This document shows, one piece after another, positions 26,472 through 35,509 of a stretch of 64,000 nt of DNA. Under the pieces are notes generated by a model. It ran no database searches. It was given only the letters and a program-made list of their open reading frames with translations, and was not told the origin of the DNA. A program made the position numbers and the translations under genes. The DNA comes from an uncultured Azospirillum sp. Its GTDB lineage: Bacteria; Pseudomonadota; Alphaproteobacteria; RF32; CAG-239. The stretch lies in contig UQCS01000003.1 in NCBI GenBank assembly GCA_900539605.1, forward strand, positions 1 through 64,000, in the 5' to 3' direction. Positions within the stretch are counted from its first letter, which is position 1, and each line of letters starts with the position of its first letter.

Positions 26472-26825
26472 ATGATGCGTATGTTGGTTGTCCTTTCCGT
26501 CTTTTGTTTCGGTATTTCCGCCGCCGAGGCGCAATACAATCCTGATGCAAATGCCGAGCTTGTCGCTGCCCGAACCGTTGTTAAGGAAATCCGGACTAAA
26601 GACGTGGTCACCGCTGCCAAACCGCTCAATAACAAAATTGACTACATTGCTGGCCGGTATGATGCCGGAGAACTACGGGCGCTGATCAAAAACTATGAGA
26701 AAACCAACAAAAAAATCGCGGCCCGACAAGGCAAGGCTTATCTTCCTTATGACCGCAAAATTGACGTCAACAATCCGCAAAAGGTCAAACGTTATTTCCG
26801 CAACCGCGTAGATATTGTTTTCTGA
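26472..26825 (+). CDS. Secreted hypothetical protein (117 aa)
   Basis: Not recognised. MMRMLVVLSVFCFGISAAEAQ is a signal peptide with an AEA cleavage box. The mature region of about 97 residues is basic and hydrophilic. It lies 12 bases after the preceding secreted protein with AGAGG before the ATG, and a terminator follows. The shared location and export suggest a joint role, not defined by the sequence. Confidence 0.72.
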   Translation: MMRMLVVLSVFCFGISAAEAQYNPDANAELVAARTVVKEIRTKDVVTAAKPLNNKIDYIAGRYDAGELRALIKNYEKTNKKIAARQGKAYLPYDRKIDVNNPQKVKRYFRNRVDIVF

Positions 26826-26849
26826 TCTCTTTCTCGTCTCCAACATTTT

Positions 26850-26882
26850 AAACATCCCCCCCCTGTTTCGGGGATGTTTTTT
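26850..26882 (+). terminator. Terminator after secreted-protein pair
   Basis: AAACATCCCC pairs with GGGGATGTTT across a ten-base loop, followed by T-rich DNA. Confidence 0.75.
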
Positions 26883-26975
26883 TATCCGCCCCTATCTTTC
26901 CCATATCAGATTTTATGTTTTTTTCCTACAACTACCGAAGCAAGAAACGGTTATATATTCAAGATACGAAAAAAC

Positions 26976-27003
26976 TTGCAATTTTTTTTATTCAGAATAT
27001 ATA
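26976..27003 (+). promoter_or_regulatory. Candidate promoter of nhaA
   Basis: TTGCAA (26976-26981), 16 bases, TATATA (26998-27003), about 57 bases before the nhaA start. The -10 match is moderate. Confidence 0.45.
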
Positions 27004-27059
27004 CATACCTGACAGAATGTATAATTTATCAACAAGAGTAACCCAACGAAAGTATAAAA

Positions 27060-28196
27060 ATGAAAGAGATTATTAAAAAAATCGGGGATTTGTCTATTCC
27101 TCTGATTGTCGGTATTGTAGCAGCCCTGGTGTGGGCAAACATTGACGCTTCGTCTTACAACCGCGTAATATACGCCCCTCTCGCCTTCGGGGTTAATTTT
27201 CATTTTTTGGTCAACGATGTTTTTCTGGTTTTGTTTTTCGGCTCGGTCAGCATCGAGATCGTACACGGGGTTGCTCCGGGCGGAAACCTGTACCCGGTCA
27301 AAAATACCGTCAGCAACCTGTTGGGGGCACTGGGAGGGGTTCTGTTTCCGATCGTCATTTTCTTTGTGCTTAATCATTTTTTCGGATCACCTGCTTATAA
27401 CAACGGCTGGGCGATTCCGACCGCAACCGATGTTGCCATCTCGCTGTTGTTTGCCCAAATCATCTTTGGGCGCAAACATCCGGCATTCACTTTTCTGCTG
27501 TTACTGGCAATTGCCGATGATGTTGCCGGGCTGGCTATTATTGCCTTGTTTTATCCCGATCCCGAGCTTCCGGTCGAACTGCCGTGGCTGTCACTGGTCT
27601 TTGTCGCTGTTGCGGTTGCGTGGCTTTTGAACAAACACCGGGTAAGATCTTACTGGTTCTACCTGCTTGCCGGCGTTTTGTCATGGATCGGTCTGCACGA
27701 AGCCAACATGCATCCGTCGCTGGCTCTGATCTTCATTATTCCCTTTATACCCCACACGCCCAAACCGGGACAAGAGCGCTGCCCGACCGAGTTGGACCGT
27801 TTTGAAGCCGATTTTAAACCGATTGTCGATTATGGGCTTTTTTTCTTCGGGCTCAGCAATGCCGGTGTCGTTTTTTCCAGTATTTCCGTCTTAACTTTCA
27901 TTATTTTCATTGCCTTGTTGTTTGGCAAAACATTCGGAATTTTTGCACTGGTCAAGTTGGCCGGTCTGATGAAATTCAACATCAATCCTGCAATTACCAA
28001 CCTGGACCTGCTGCTGATCGGCATGACAGCCGGGATCGGCCTTACGGTCTCCCTGTTTATTGCCGAAATTGCTTATACCGATCTGGTTGTCGGCGATGCA
28101 GCCAAAATGGGGGCTTTGTTCAGCTTGTTTAACGGCTTTATTGCCATTGCCGCTGCAAAGCTGCTGCGCCGTCATCGCGAGCCTGAACATATCTGA
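27060..28196 (+). CDS. nhaA: Na+/H+ antiporter NhaA
   Basis: An electrogenic inner-membrane antiporter that exports Na+ in exchange for H+ and supports pH and salt tolerance. The 378 residues include the cation-binding pair of aspartates in the ADD segment (LLAIADDVAGLAIIALFY) and the ATD unwound helix (WAIPTATDVAISLLFAQIIFG). ANMHPSLALIFIIPFIPH and the C-terminal LTVSLFIAEIAY follow. The length is as expected. It is monocistronic, with terminator hairpins on both sides. Confidence 0.95.
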   Translation: MKEIIKKIGDLSIPLIVGIVAALVWANIDASSYNRVIYAPLAFGVNFHFLVNDVFLVLFFGSVSIEIVHGVAPGGNLYPVKNTVSNLLGALGGVLFPIVIFFVLNHFFGSPAYNNGWAIPTATDVAISLLFAQIIFGRKHPAFTFLLLLAIADDVAGLAIIALFYPDPELPVELPWLSLVFVAVAVAWLLNKHRVRSYWFYLLAGVLSWIGLHEANMHPSLALIFIIPFIPHTPKPGQERCPTELDRFEADFKPIVDYGLFFFGLSNAGVVFSSISVLTFIIFIALLFGKTFGIFALVKLAGLMKFNINPAITNLDLLLIGMTAGIGLTVSLFIAEIAYTDLVVGDAAKMGALFSLFNGFIAIAAAKLLRRHREPEHI

Positions 28197-28221
28197 ATTT
28201 TGAATTTCCGCTTACTTTCCG

Positions 28222-28250
28222 AAAACCCGTTCGCCGCCGGACGGGTTTTT
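28222..28250 (+). terminator. Terminator of nhaA
   Basis: AAAACCCGT pairs with ACGGGTTTT around a ten-base loop, then a T-run. Confidence 0.82.
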
Positions 28251-28357
28251 CACATTTATACTTTCGATTAACAAAACACCTTTTTTACAAAAATTAACAC
28301 TTTATTTTCTTTTTCCTTTTAAAATTCTTTTATCTGTTTCATAGAAGAGAATTGAAT

Positions 28358-29569
28358 ATGTTATCTTTCCGCTGCTTTATTGCTCTGTTTTTATTGACGT
28401 TTCTTGTGCCGACAACCGCAAACGCCGCTCGTCGTTCGCCGGCTTCCAGCATTGTTGTCAACGCTAAAACCGGAGAAGTTTTGTCATCGCAAAATGCTGA
28501 TGCACCGCATCATCCGGCTTCGTTGACAAAGCTGATGACACTGTATATTACTTTTGAAGCTTTGGAGAAAGGAATTATCAAAATGGATGACCTGCTCCCG
28601 GTTTCGCAAAATGCTGCCAACCGTTCGCCGTCTCGTCTCGGTGTCAAACCGGGCAACAAGCTGAAAGTCAGCACCGCCATTGATGCCCTGATCATTAAAT
28701 CGGCCAACGATTGCGCTACCGTGCTGGCAGAAGGACTCGGTTACAGCGAACCCAAATTTGCCGAAAAGATGACCGAAGTCGCCAAGGCACTGGGAATGAA
28801 AAATACCGTTTTCAAAAACGCCTCCGGCCTTCCCAACCGTCAGCAAATTACGACAGCGCGCGATATGGCAACTCTGGCAGCGGCCGTTTATTATCATTTT
28901 CCGCAATACTACGATCTTTTTTCCCGCACTCAGTTTTCATATGACGGCAAAACATATTACACCCACAATCATCTCTTAAAAAGCTTTGAAGGCGCCGACG
29001 GCATGAAAACCGGTTACATTGCTTCGTCCGGGTACAATATCGTCACTTCTGCTCAGCGCGACGGCGAACGGGTCATTGCCGTCACCCTTGGACATAATAC
29101 GCTCAAAGAACGTGACCGTGCCGCCGCCAAGCTGATGGAACAGGCTTTTGGCAAACTGGCTCTTAACGATGTAGCCGCTGTAACGCCGGTATTTGCCAAA
29201 CTCGAAAACAACGATTTCAAACTGGCCGAACTGACAAAAGAAGAAATCTCTGCTGCCTCCGAAGACACTGTGTCCGCACAACCGACCCCGGCCGATGCGA
29301 TCTGGGCAGTTCAAGTCGGCGCTTTCAGCAACTATGCCAAAGCCCGGGTCTATGCACTCAAAATCCGCCGTCAGTTTCCGCAATTTAAGGACCGCCGCAT
29401 TGCGGTAGAACCGGCTCAAACGGCTTCTTCAATCATTTATCGCTCCAAACTGGTCGGCTTTGATAAAAAAGATGCGGGAGAAATATGCAAAAATTTGCAA
29501 AAGTCGAACAAGTCCTGTATAGTCGTTCCGATTCAAACAGATTCGCAACTTACATTGGCGGTAAAATAA
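28358..29569 (+). CDS. D-alanyl-D-alanine carboxypeptidase with SPOR domain
   Basis: A periplasmic DacA/DacC-type penicillin-binding protein that trims the terminal D-Ala of peptidoglycan pentapeptides. A signal peptide (to about residue 23, ANA) is followed by the three active-site motifs: S55-xx-K58 in PASLTKLM, S115-A-N117, and K217-T-G219 in GMKTGYI. The C-terminal part (about 310-390) is a SPOR-type peptidoglycan-binding domain (WAVQVGAFSNYAKARVYA), which directs such proteins to septal glycan. The ATG at 28358 is preferred to a TTG six bases earlier. mipZ follows by three bases, which places a division-site regulator in the same unit. Confidence 0.92.
   Translation: MLSFRCFIALFLLTFLVPTTANAARRSPASSIVVNAKTGEVLSSQNADAPHHPASLTKLMTLYITFEALEKGIIKMDDLLPVSQNAANRSPSRLGVKPGNKLKVSTAIDALIIKSANDCATVLAEGLGYSEPKFAEKMTEVAKALGMKNTVFKNASGLPNRQQITTARDMATLAAAVYYHFPQYYDLFSRTQFSYDGKTYYTHNHLLKSFEGADGMKTGYIASSGYNIVTSAQRDGERVIAVTLGHNTLKERDRAAAKLMEQAFGKLALNDVAAVTPVFAKLENNDFKLAELTKEEISAASEDTVSAQPTPADAIWAVQVGAFSNYAKARVYALKIRRQFPQFKDRRIAVEPAQTASSIIYRSKLVGFDKKDAGEICKNLQKSNKSCIVVPIQTDSQLTLAVK
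29530..29544 (+). promoter_or_regulatory. Two GANTC (CcrM-type) sites upstream of mipZ
   Basis: GATTC occurs at 29530-29534 and 29540-29544, 29-43 bases before the mipZ ATG and inside the end of the carboxypeptidase gene. GANTC is the CcrM methylation site read by GcrA in alphaproteobacteria. Confidence 0.45.
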
Positions 29570-29572
29570 CAA

Positions 29573-30367
29573 ATGAGCGACAGACAGGCACACACAATCG
29601 TTATCAGCAACGAAAAAGGCGGAACCGGCAAATCGACCATCTCTATGCATTTGGCGGTAAAGCTGATGCAGGAAGGTTTCAGCACCGCCGTCGTCGACAT
29701 GGACGGACGTCAGGGAACCTTGTCCCATTATGTTGACAACCGGCGCCGTTTTTGCGCCGACCACGGGCTGCAACTTCCCATCCCCGAACTGCATACGTTT
29801 GCTCCGGTCGAAAACATTGCGGACATAGAGAACCATTGTAACGAAACCAACCGAAAAATCCGCGCCTTGCTGCCGCAGTTTGACGCTGTGTTAATCGATA
29901 CGCCCGGCAACAAGAATTATCTGTTTGAACAAGCTCATAAATATGCCGATACGCTCATCACTCCGATTTCTGACAGCCTGATCGATCTGAACGTTATTTC
30001 AGAAATCAATTGCGCCCGTCCCGACGAACGTCATGCCGGCCACTATGCTCAATATATCTGGGACGTCAAAAAATATTTGGCTTCTCACGGCAAACCGATG
30101 CTGAACTGGATTGTTGTCGGCAACAAAATATCTTCGTTAAACTCGCGTAACAAAAATCAGGTTTTTGACTACCTGCAGAAGGCGGCCCGCACTTACGGTT
30201 TCAGAGTGGCTCCGTCAATTCGTGACCGTGTCATTTACAAAGAACTCTTTTTGCAGGGACTGACGGTTCTTGACATGAATCACGAGGCTCTGAAATGCCG
30301 CCTCAGTGTTTCGCACATTGCGGCCAAACAGGAAATTAAAAATCTGGCAGAATTTATTTGCCCGTAA
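29573..30367 (+). CDS. mipZ: Division-plane positioning ATPase MipZ
   Basis: A ParA/MinD-family ATPase that forms a pole-to-midcell gradient and blocks FtsZ assembly away from midcell. The 264 residues show the deviant Walker A EKGGTGKST near 13-21, VVDMDGRQGTLSHYVDNRR, LIDTPG and a C-terminal block (GFRVAPSIRDRVIYKELFLQGLTV, with the RDRVIY core) characteristic of MipZ and distinct from chromosomal ParA. It starts three bases after the carboxypeptidase gene. Two GANTC sites precede it. Confidence 0.93.
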   Translation: MSDRQAHTIVISNEKGGTGKSTISMHLAVKLMQEGFSTAVVDMDGRQGTLSHYVDNRRRFCADHGLQLPIPELHTFAPVENIADIENHCNETNRKIRALLPQFDAVLIDTPGNKNYLFEQAHKYADTLITPISDSLIDLNVISEINCARPDERHAGHYAQYIWDVKKYLASHGKPMLNWIVVGNKISSLNSRNKNQVFDYLQKAARTYGFRVAPSIRDRVIYKELFLQGLTVLDMNHEALKCRLSVSHIAAKQEIKNLAEFICP

Positions 30368-30489
30368 AAATCATTTCAGGCTGCATTTTCCAAAATAATA
30401 GTTAGTAAAACCAAGCTTTCTCTTGAGTCTCGGCCAAATGGTGTTAAATTACCAAACATCATATCAACACGTATTTTTAAGGAGAGATT

Positions 30490-32106
30490 ATGATACAAGT
30501 TATTTCAACCACCCCCTACACCGACCAGAAGATGGGAACGGCAGGATTGAGAAAAAAATCCAAAGTTGTGATGCAGGAACATTACTTTGAAAATTTCCTG
30601 CAAAGCATATTCAATACCATTAACCCGGCGGGAAAAACTTTTATTGTCGGCGGTGACGGCCGTTTTTATAATGACATTGCGATCCAGAAACTGATTAAAA
30701 TGGCTGCCGCCAACGGCGTCAAAAAACTGATCATCGGCCAAAACGGTTTTCTGTCAACACCGGCTGCATCCAACCTGATTTTGAAAAAACACACTGACGG
30801 CGGTTTCGTTCTTTCGGCATCCCATAATCCGGGCGGCGAAAACGGCGATTTCGGCATCAAGTTTGCCACCGAAACCGGCGGTCAGTGTTCCAGCCAGATC
30901 AGCGATCAGATCTTTGCCAATTCGCAAACCATTTCGGAGTTCAAAACTTTTGATGCTCCCGACGTCGATTTGAGCCGTATCGGTACCCAGAAACTGGGCG
31001 AAATGGAAATCGAAGTGATGGATCCGATTTCCGATTACGTCACTTTGATGCAGCAGATTTTCGACTTTGAACAAATAAAAAAAATGTTCGACAACGGTTT
31101 TACCATGCGTTTTGACTCGATGAACGCGGTAACCGGTCCCTACGCCATCCGTATTTTTGAAGAAATTCTCGGTGCGGCAAAGGGCTCGGTCTTAAATGCG
31201 ACCCCCAAACCCGATTTCGGCGGTCTGCATCCGGATCCGAATCTGGTTTATGCCAAAGAACTGGTTAACCTAATGTATGCCGACAATGCTCCCGATTTTG
31301 GTGCAGCCAATGATGGCGACGGCGACCGCAACATGATTCTGGGTAAGAAATTTTTTGTTACCCCGAGTGACAGTCTGGCCATTCTGACCGACAACTATAA
31401 TCTGATCCCCGCTTATAAAAACGGCATTTACGGCGTGGCCAAGTCGATGGCAACCTCCACCGCCGTCGCCCGTGTTGCCGCTGCTAAAAACATTGGTTAT
31501 TATGAAGTGCCGACCGGTTGGAAATACTTTGTCAATCTGATGGATTCTAATCGCATCACCTTCTGCGGCGAAGAAAGCTTCGGCACCGGTTCCAGCCACA
31601 TCCGCGAAAAAGACGGCATCTGGGCCGTTTTGTTCTGGCTCAACATCATTGCCGCCACCGGCAAAAGCGTTGAAGAAATTACCCGTGCCCACTGGGAAAA
31701 ATACGGCCGCAGCTACTATCTGCGTTTTGACTTCGACGGTATTCCGACCGATGTCGCCGGTCAACTAATGAAAGACCTGGAAGCCAAATTGCCGTCCCTG
31801 GACGATCAGAAGATCGGTTCATACGAAGTCAGCAAGGCGGAAAGCTTCGTCTACAATGATCCGGTCGATCATTCTTCCACCGCCAACGGCCTGCGTATTC
31901 TGTTCAAAGACGGCTCCCGGATCGTTTACCGCTTATCCGGAACTTCCAGCAGCGGCGCCACTCTTCGCGTTTACATTGAGAAATTCAGCCGTGACAATCT
32001 GTCAGACGAACCGCGTGAGATGGTGGACGAATTACTAAAAATCGCTTCTGAAATTGCCGAAATCGAAAAACGCACCGGCAAAAAAGAGGCTGATGTAACC
32101 ACATAG
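30490..32106 (+). CDS. pgm: Phosphoglucomutase (alpha-D-glucose phosphate-specific)
   Basis: Interconverts glucose 1-phosphate and glucose 6-phosphate, so it feeds UDP-glucose and the sugar-nucleotide pathways of this window. The 538 residues show the phosphoserine loop LSASHNPGG near 110-118, the metal site AANDGDGDRNMIL, the FCGEESFGTGSSHIREKDGIW sugar loop and the phosphate-binding RLSGTSSSGATLRVY. The long form and the last motif indicate the glucose-specific PGM group rather than PMM/PGM. AAGGAGAGA precedes the ATG. Confidence 0.95.
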   Translation: MIQVISTTPYTDQKMGTAGLRKKSKVVMQEHYFENFLQSIFNTINPAGKTFIVGGDGRFYNDIAIQKLIKMAAANGVKKLIIGQNGFLSTPAASNLILKKHTDGGFVLSASHNPGGENGDFGIKFATETGGQCSSQISDQIFANSQTISEFKTFDAPDVDLSRIGTQKLGEMEIEVMDPISDYVTLMQQIFDFEQIKKMFDNGFTMRFDSMNAVTGPYAIRIFEEILGAAKGSVLNATPKPDFGGLHPDPNLVYAKELVNLMYADNAPDFGAANDGDGDRNMILGKKFFVTPSDSLAILTDNYNLIPAYKNGIYGVAKSMATSTAVARVAAAKNIGYYEVPTGWKYFVNLMDSNRITFCGEESFGTGSSHIREKDGIWAVLFWLNIIAATGKSVEEITRAHWEKYGRSYYLRFDFDGIPTDVAGQLMKDLEAKLPSLDDQKIGSYEVSKAESFVYNDPVDHSSTANGLRILFKDGSRIVYRLSGTSSSGATLRVYIEKFSRDNLSDEPREMVDELLKIASEIAEIEKRTGKKEADVTT

Positions 32107-32121
32107 AAAGGGTTGCATCCG

Positions 32122-34764
32122 ATGCTGCAGAATATTAAACTTCCCCGTCCCGACCGGCTTTTGCAAAAAAGGCTGATCCGGCTGGCATATTCGTTGGTGG
32201 CGTTGACAATATCGCTGATCTTGTTCATCGTTTTTCCGCAGCATTTCATTTTATTGCTCAGCCTGACGGCCATGATTGCCGTATTTGCTCTTGTTCTCTC
32301 GCTTCTGACCTTAAAGGCCGGCGAAAAAGCAATAAGTTACGGTGGATTTGCCAACGAAATCATCCACCACAGCCGTCAGGCCAAACGCATTGACAATTCT
32401 CTCGGGCAGGTCGTGATCGAAAACGACCGTGCCCGGGAATTGTTTAATCAGGGCAGCATCTTGAGTTTTTTGCAAAATAACCTTTCCGACAACCGCAGCA
32501 ATGTGCTAGCCTTGCATCGACTTAAAAACGCTTTTCAAAATCTGTCTGCCGAAAAAGTCACTCTGGCGCTGAAACTGGGCGACAGCATGGAAAACGAAAC
32601 CTGGTTTGAAGTTAGCCTTAAGCCGATCTCACTTAAAAAAGCCGACTTGTTTGAACATTCGCTTGCTTTGAAAAAAATCCGCAAAGACACCTATTTGTAC
32701 TGGAGTCTGCGTGATATTACCAACGAACATAACATGGAACAGATTTTTCGTAGCGAATGGCACGGCCTGCACGATTTTATCGATTATGTGCCGATCGGGC
32801 TGTATATTTGTACCAAAGAACATCTTATCGAATATTGCAACCATGCTTTTGCATCCATGCTCAATTATGACCGCGAGCAGCTGATCGGCACCGACTTAAA
32901 AAATCTTCTCAGTCCCAACTCTGCTGTACCGCCGTGTCGGGAGTGGGATAAAAGTGTACATCTTATCAATAAATACGGCGAAGACTGCGAAACATTCATC
33001 AGACAAACCAGTTTTCGCGAAAACAATCAGATCAAAATTCGCGGTGCCGCCGTCACCGGGCTTCCCAATGATGCTTTATTACGGCAACAACTGGGAATAG
33101 CCGTCGACAAAATCAGTTGGCTGTTTGATTTTGCACCGGTCGGCATCATTTTTATTACCCCCGAAGGAACGATCCGCGAATGCAACCGCCAGGCAGAAAT
33201 ATTTTTACAAACCGCTCCCGGAGGCCTGATTGATGCTGATTTGATGAGTTTTATCCGCAAATCGGATTGCCACGGCCTCAAGATAGAACTGGAAAACATT
33301 AACAGCGGCGCCAAACAATCCGCTTCAATGGAAATCAGCCTGATGCACGGTCCCAAAGTCGCCCTTTCCTACATCACGCCGATGAAACCGCTTCACAGCA
33401 GCACGCCGCCGTCCGGTTTTGTTATTTTTTTAGTCGATGCTACCGAGCAGAAAAACCTCGAAGTTAAATTTGCCCAGGCGCAAAAAATGCAGGCAATGGG
33501 ACAACTGGCCGGCGGCGTCGCCCACGACTTCAACAATCTACTGACGGCCATTATCGGCTTCTGTGATCTTTTGTTGCAACGCCACGGCATCGGCGATCCT
33601 TCTTTTGCCGATCTCATACAGATCAAAAACAATGCCAACCGTGCTGCCGGTTTAGTGCGCCAACTGTTGGCTTTTTCGCGCAAACAGCCGCTGCAGCCGA
33701 AATTGATTGACGTTACTGAAAACTTTATGGAGCTCAACCAGATGCTCAAAAGGGTTCTCGGCGAAAAAATTACCCTCAAATTCCATCACGGGAGCGATCT
33801 CGGTTTTATTAAAGTGGATCCGGTCCAGTTTTCGCAGGTCATTATCAATCTGGCCGTCAATGCCAAAGATGCCATGAACGGTAACGGCATTTTGGCAATA
33901 TCCACCCGTACCGAACATGTTGTACGGCCGCAGCCGTTCGGCGAAGATACGATAAAACCCGGCGAATTTGTAGTTATCGAAGTTGCGGATACCGGTTGCG
34001 GTATTGCCGAAGAAAATCTGAATCGCATTTTCGAACCGTTTTTCTCTACCAAACAAAACGTTGTCGGTTCCGGCACCGGTCTGGGACTGGCGATGGTTTA
34101 CGGAATTGTTCGCCAGACCGAAGGTTTTATCAAAGTTGACAGCAAACTCGGCCAAGGAACGACTTTCTCTATCCACCTGCCCCGTTTTGAACAAAACATC
34201 GAAGAGGAAAAAAATAATATCCTCGTTCCGCTTCGTCCCGAAGTGACCGCAGACGACGGTTCTCCGGTTCTGACCGTCAAGGAACAAAACACGGCTTCGC
34301 TGCCGATCAATCAAAAATTCATTTTTGGGTTAAACGTCTCGGCGATTGACAAAGGGCCGGACCCCCATACCGCCGGGTCCAACATTCGCATTTTGTTTGT
34401 CGAAGACGAAGATTCGGTTCGCAGCTTTGCCGTTCGTGCCCTCAAGAAAAAAGGATATCTGGTCACCGGTTGCAACTCGGCCGAAAATGCGCTTGACCAG
34501 TTAAAGGACGAACGTAACTTTCAATTGCTGGTCACCGATATGGTGATGCCGGGGATGAATGGAATTGAGCTGGCACGCCGTGTTCGCGAACTGATTCCCG
34601 ACATTAAAATCATTCTTGCCTCCGGCTACTCGGAAGAAATCGCCCGCAACGAACTCTCCGGCAACGACTGTTTCGAATTTATGGCTAAGCCGTTTAGTCT
34701 CGGTGATCTGACCAAAAAAATATTTGACGTGTTGAATAAGGAACATACAAGCCATGAGCAATAA
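32122..34764 (+). CDS. cckA: Hybrid histidine kinase CckA
   Basis: The cell-cycle kinase that feeds phosphate through ChpT to CtrA and CpdR. The 880 residues start with two membrane segments (about 20-65), then PAS-like sensor regions (about 200-430), the DHp helix with H468 in GGVAHDFNNLLTAIIGF, an ATPase domain (VKVDP-type region, NAKDAMNGNG, DTGCGI, GSGTGLGLAMVYGI) and a C-terminal receiver domain with the phospho-acceptor D806 (LLVTDMVMPGMNG). Both the domain order and the AMGQLAGGVAHDFNN block are typical of CckA. The ATG at 32122 is chosen over an in-frame TTG at 32113. The end overlaps hdaA by 11 bases. Confidence 0.93.
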   Translation: MLQNIKLPRPDRLLQKRLIRLAYSLVALTISLILFIVFPQHFILLLSLTAMIAVFALVLSLLTLKAGEKAISYGGFANEIIHHSRQAKRIDNSLGQVVIENDRARELFNQGSILSFLQNNLSDNRSNVLALHRLKNAFQNLSAEKVTLALKLGDSMENETWFEVSLKPISLKKADLFEHSLALKKIRKDTYLYWSLRDITNEHNMEQIFRSEWHGLHDFIDYVPIGLYICTKEHLIEYCNHAFASMLNYDREQLIGTDLKNLLSPNSAVPPCREWDKSVHLINKYGEDCETFIRQTSFRENNQIKIRGAAVTGLPNDALLRQQLGIAVDKISWLFDFAPVGIIFITPEGTIRECNRQAEIFLQTAPGGLIDADLMSFIRKSDCHGLKIELENINSGAKQSASMEISLMHGPKVALSYITPMKPLHSSTPPSGFVIFLVDATEQKNLEVKFAQAQKMQAMGQLAGGVAHDFNNLLTAIIGFCDLLLQRHGIGDPSFADLIQIKNNANRAAGLVRQLLAFSRKQPLQPKLIDVTENFMELNQMLKRVLGEKITLKFHHGSDLGFIKVDPVQFSQVIINLAVNAKDAMNGNGILAISTRTEHVVRPQPFGEDTIKPGEFVVIEVADTGCGIAEENLNRIFEPFFSTKQNVVGSGTGLGLAMVYGIVRQTEGFIKVDSKLGQGTTFSIHLPRFEQNIEEEKNNILVPLRPEVTADDGSPVLTVKEQNTASLPINQKFIFGLNVSAIDKGPDPHTAGSNIRILFVEDEDSVRSFAVRALKKKGYLVTGCNSAENALDQLKDERNFQLLVTDMVMPGMNGIELARRVRELIPDIKIILASGYSEEIARNELSGNDCFEFMAKPFSLGDLTKKIFDVLNKEHTSHEQ

Positions 34765-35473
34765 AAATCAACTGTCACTCGAATTTACTCATCAACCCTA
34801 CATGGGAAAAGACGATTTTATCATAGCTCCCTGCAACGCGGAAGCTTTTCATGCCGTCAACAGCTGGCCCGACTGGCCGTTTTTTGCTCTGTGCATTTAT
34901 GGTCCGCAAAACTGCGGCAAAACCCATCTCAGCCGCATTTTTTCCGACCGCGTTTCGGTATTGACCCGTTATCCTTACCCAATTCCCTGTATCGAAGCGG
35001 AAAAAATTACGCTGGAAATGCCGCTACTGCTGTTTGAAAAACATCCTTGCCTGGTGGTGGAAAACCTAACGCCGCATCTCAACCAAGAAGCCATGTTTCA
35101 TCTCTACAACCTCTATCGCAACCAAGGGGGGAACATTTTGTTCACCGCACGTCAGGCGCCGGCCCGGCTTCCGGTAACCCTGCCTGATCTTCGTTCACGT
35201 CTCAGCATCGTCCCGGCAATCGAAATTTCGGAACCGGATGACGAACTGCTTTCGGCCTTAATTATCAAATTGTTTATGGACCGACAAATTACCGTTTCGC
35301 TTGACATTGTCAACTATATACTGGTAAACATGGAACGCTCGTTTGCTTATGCCCACAAACTGGTGGCCGAAATCGACAATATTTCGCTGGCCTATAAGCG
35401 GGCCGTTTCAGTCGCAATCGTCAAAGAAGCGATTGCCCAACTTAACCATAATCCGCAGGGTGAACTTTTTTAA
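34754..35473 (+). CDS. hdaA: HdaA, DnaA-like replication regulator
   Basis: A Hda-type AAA+ protein (239 residues) that, bound to the sliding clamp, promotes ATP hydrolysis by DnaA and limits re-initiation. The N-terminal NQLSLEF is a likely beta-clamp binding peptide (QLxLF type). A degenerate Walker A, GPQNCGKTHLSRIF, follows near 50-60, then the DnaA-like sensor segments LFTARQAPARLPVTLPDLRSRL and the C-terminal lid helices. No DNA-binding domain IV is present, as expected. It overlaps the end of cckA, so replication and cell-cycle control genes are coupled here. Confidence 0.9.
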   Translation: MSNKNQLSLEFTHQPYMGKDDFIIAPCNAEAFHAVNSWPDWPFFALCIYGPQNCGKTHLSRIFSDRVSVLTRYPYPIPCIEAEKITLEMPLLLFEKHPCLVVENLTPHLNQEAMFHLYNLYRNQGGNILFTARQAPARLPVTLPDLRSRLSIVPAIEISEPDDELLSALIIKLFMDRQITVSLDIVNYILVNMERSFAYAHKLVAEIDNISLAYKRAVSVAIVKEAIAQLNHNPQGELF

Positions 35474-35509
35474 CTGCTAACTAACTGCTCTGACAAGGAA
35501 AACTAACTG

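Noticed and set aside
30425..30429. GAGTC about 60 bases before pgm as a further GANTC control site
   Set aside because: A single site at this density is expected by chance and pgm has no known link to GcrA control.
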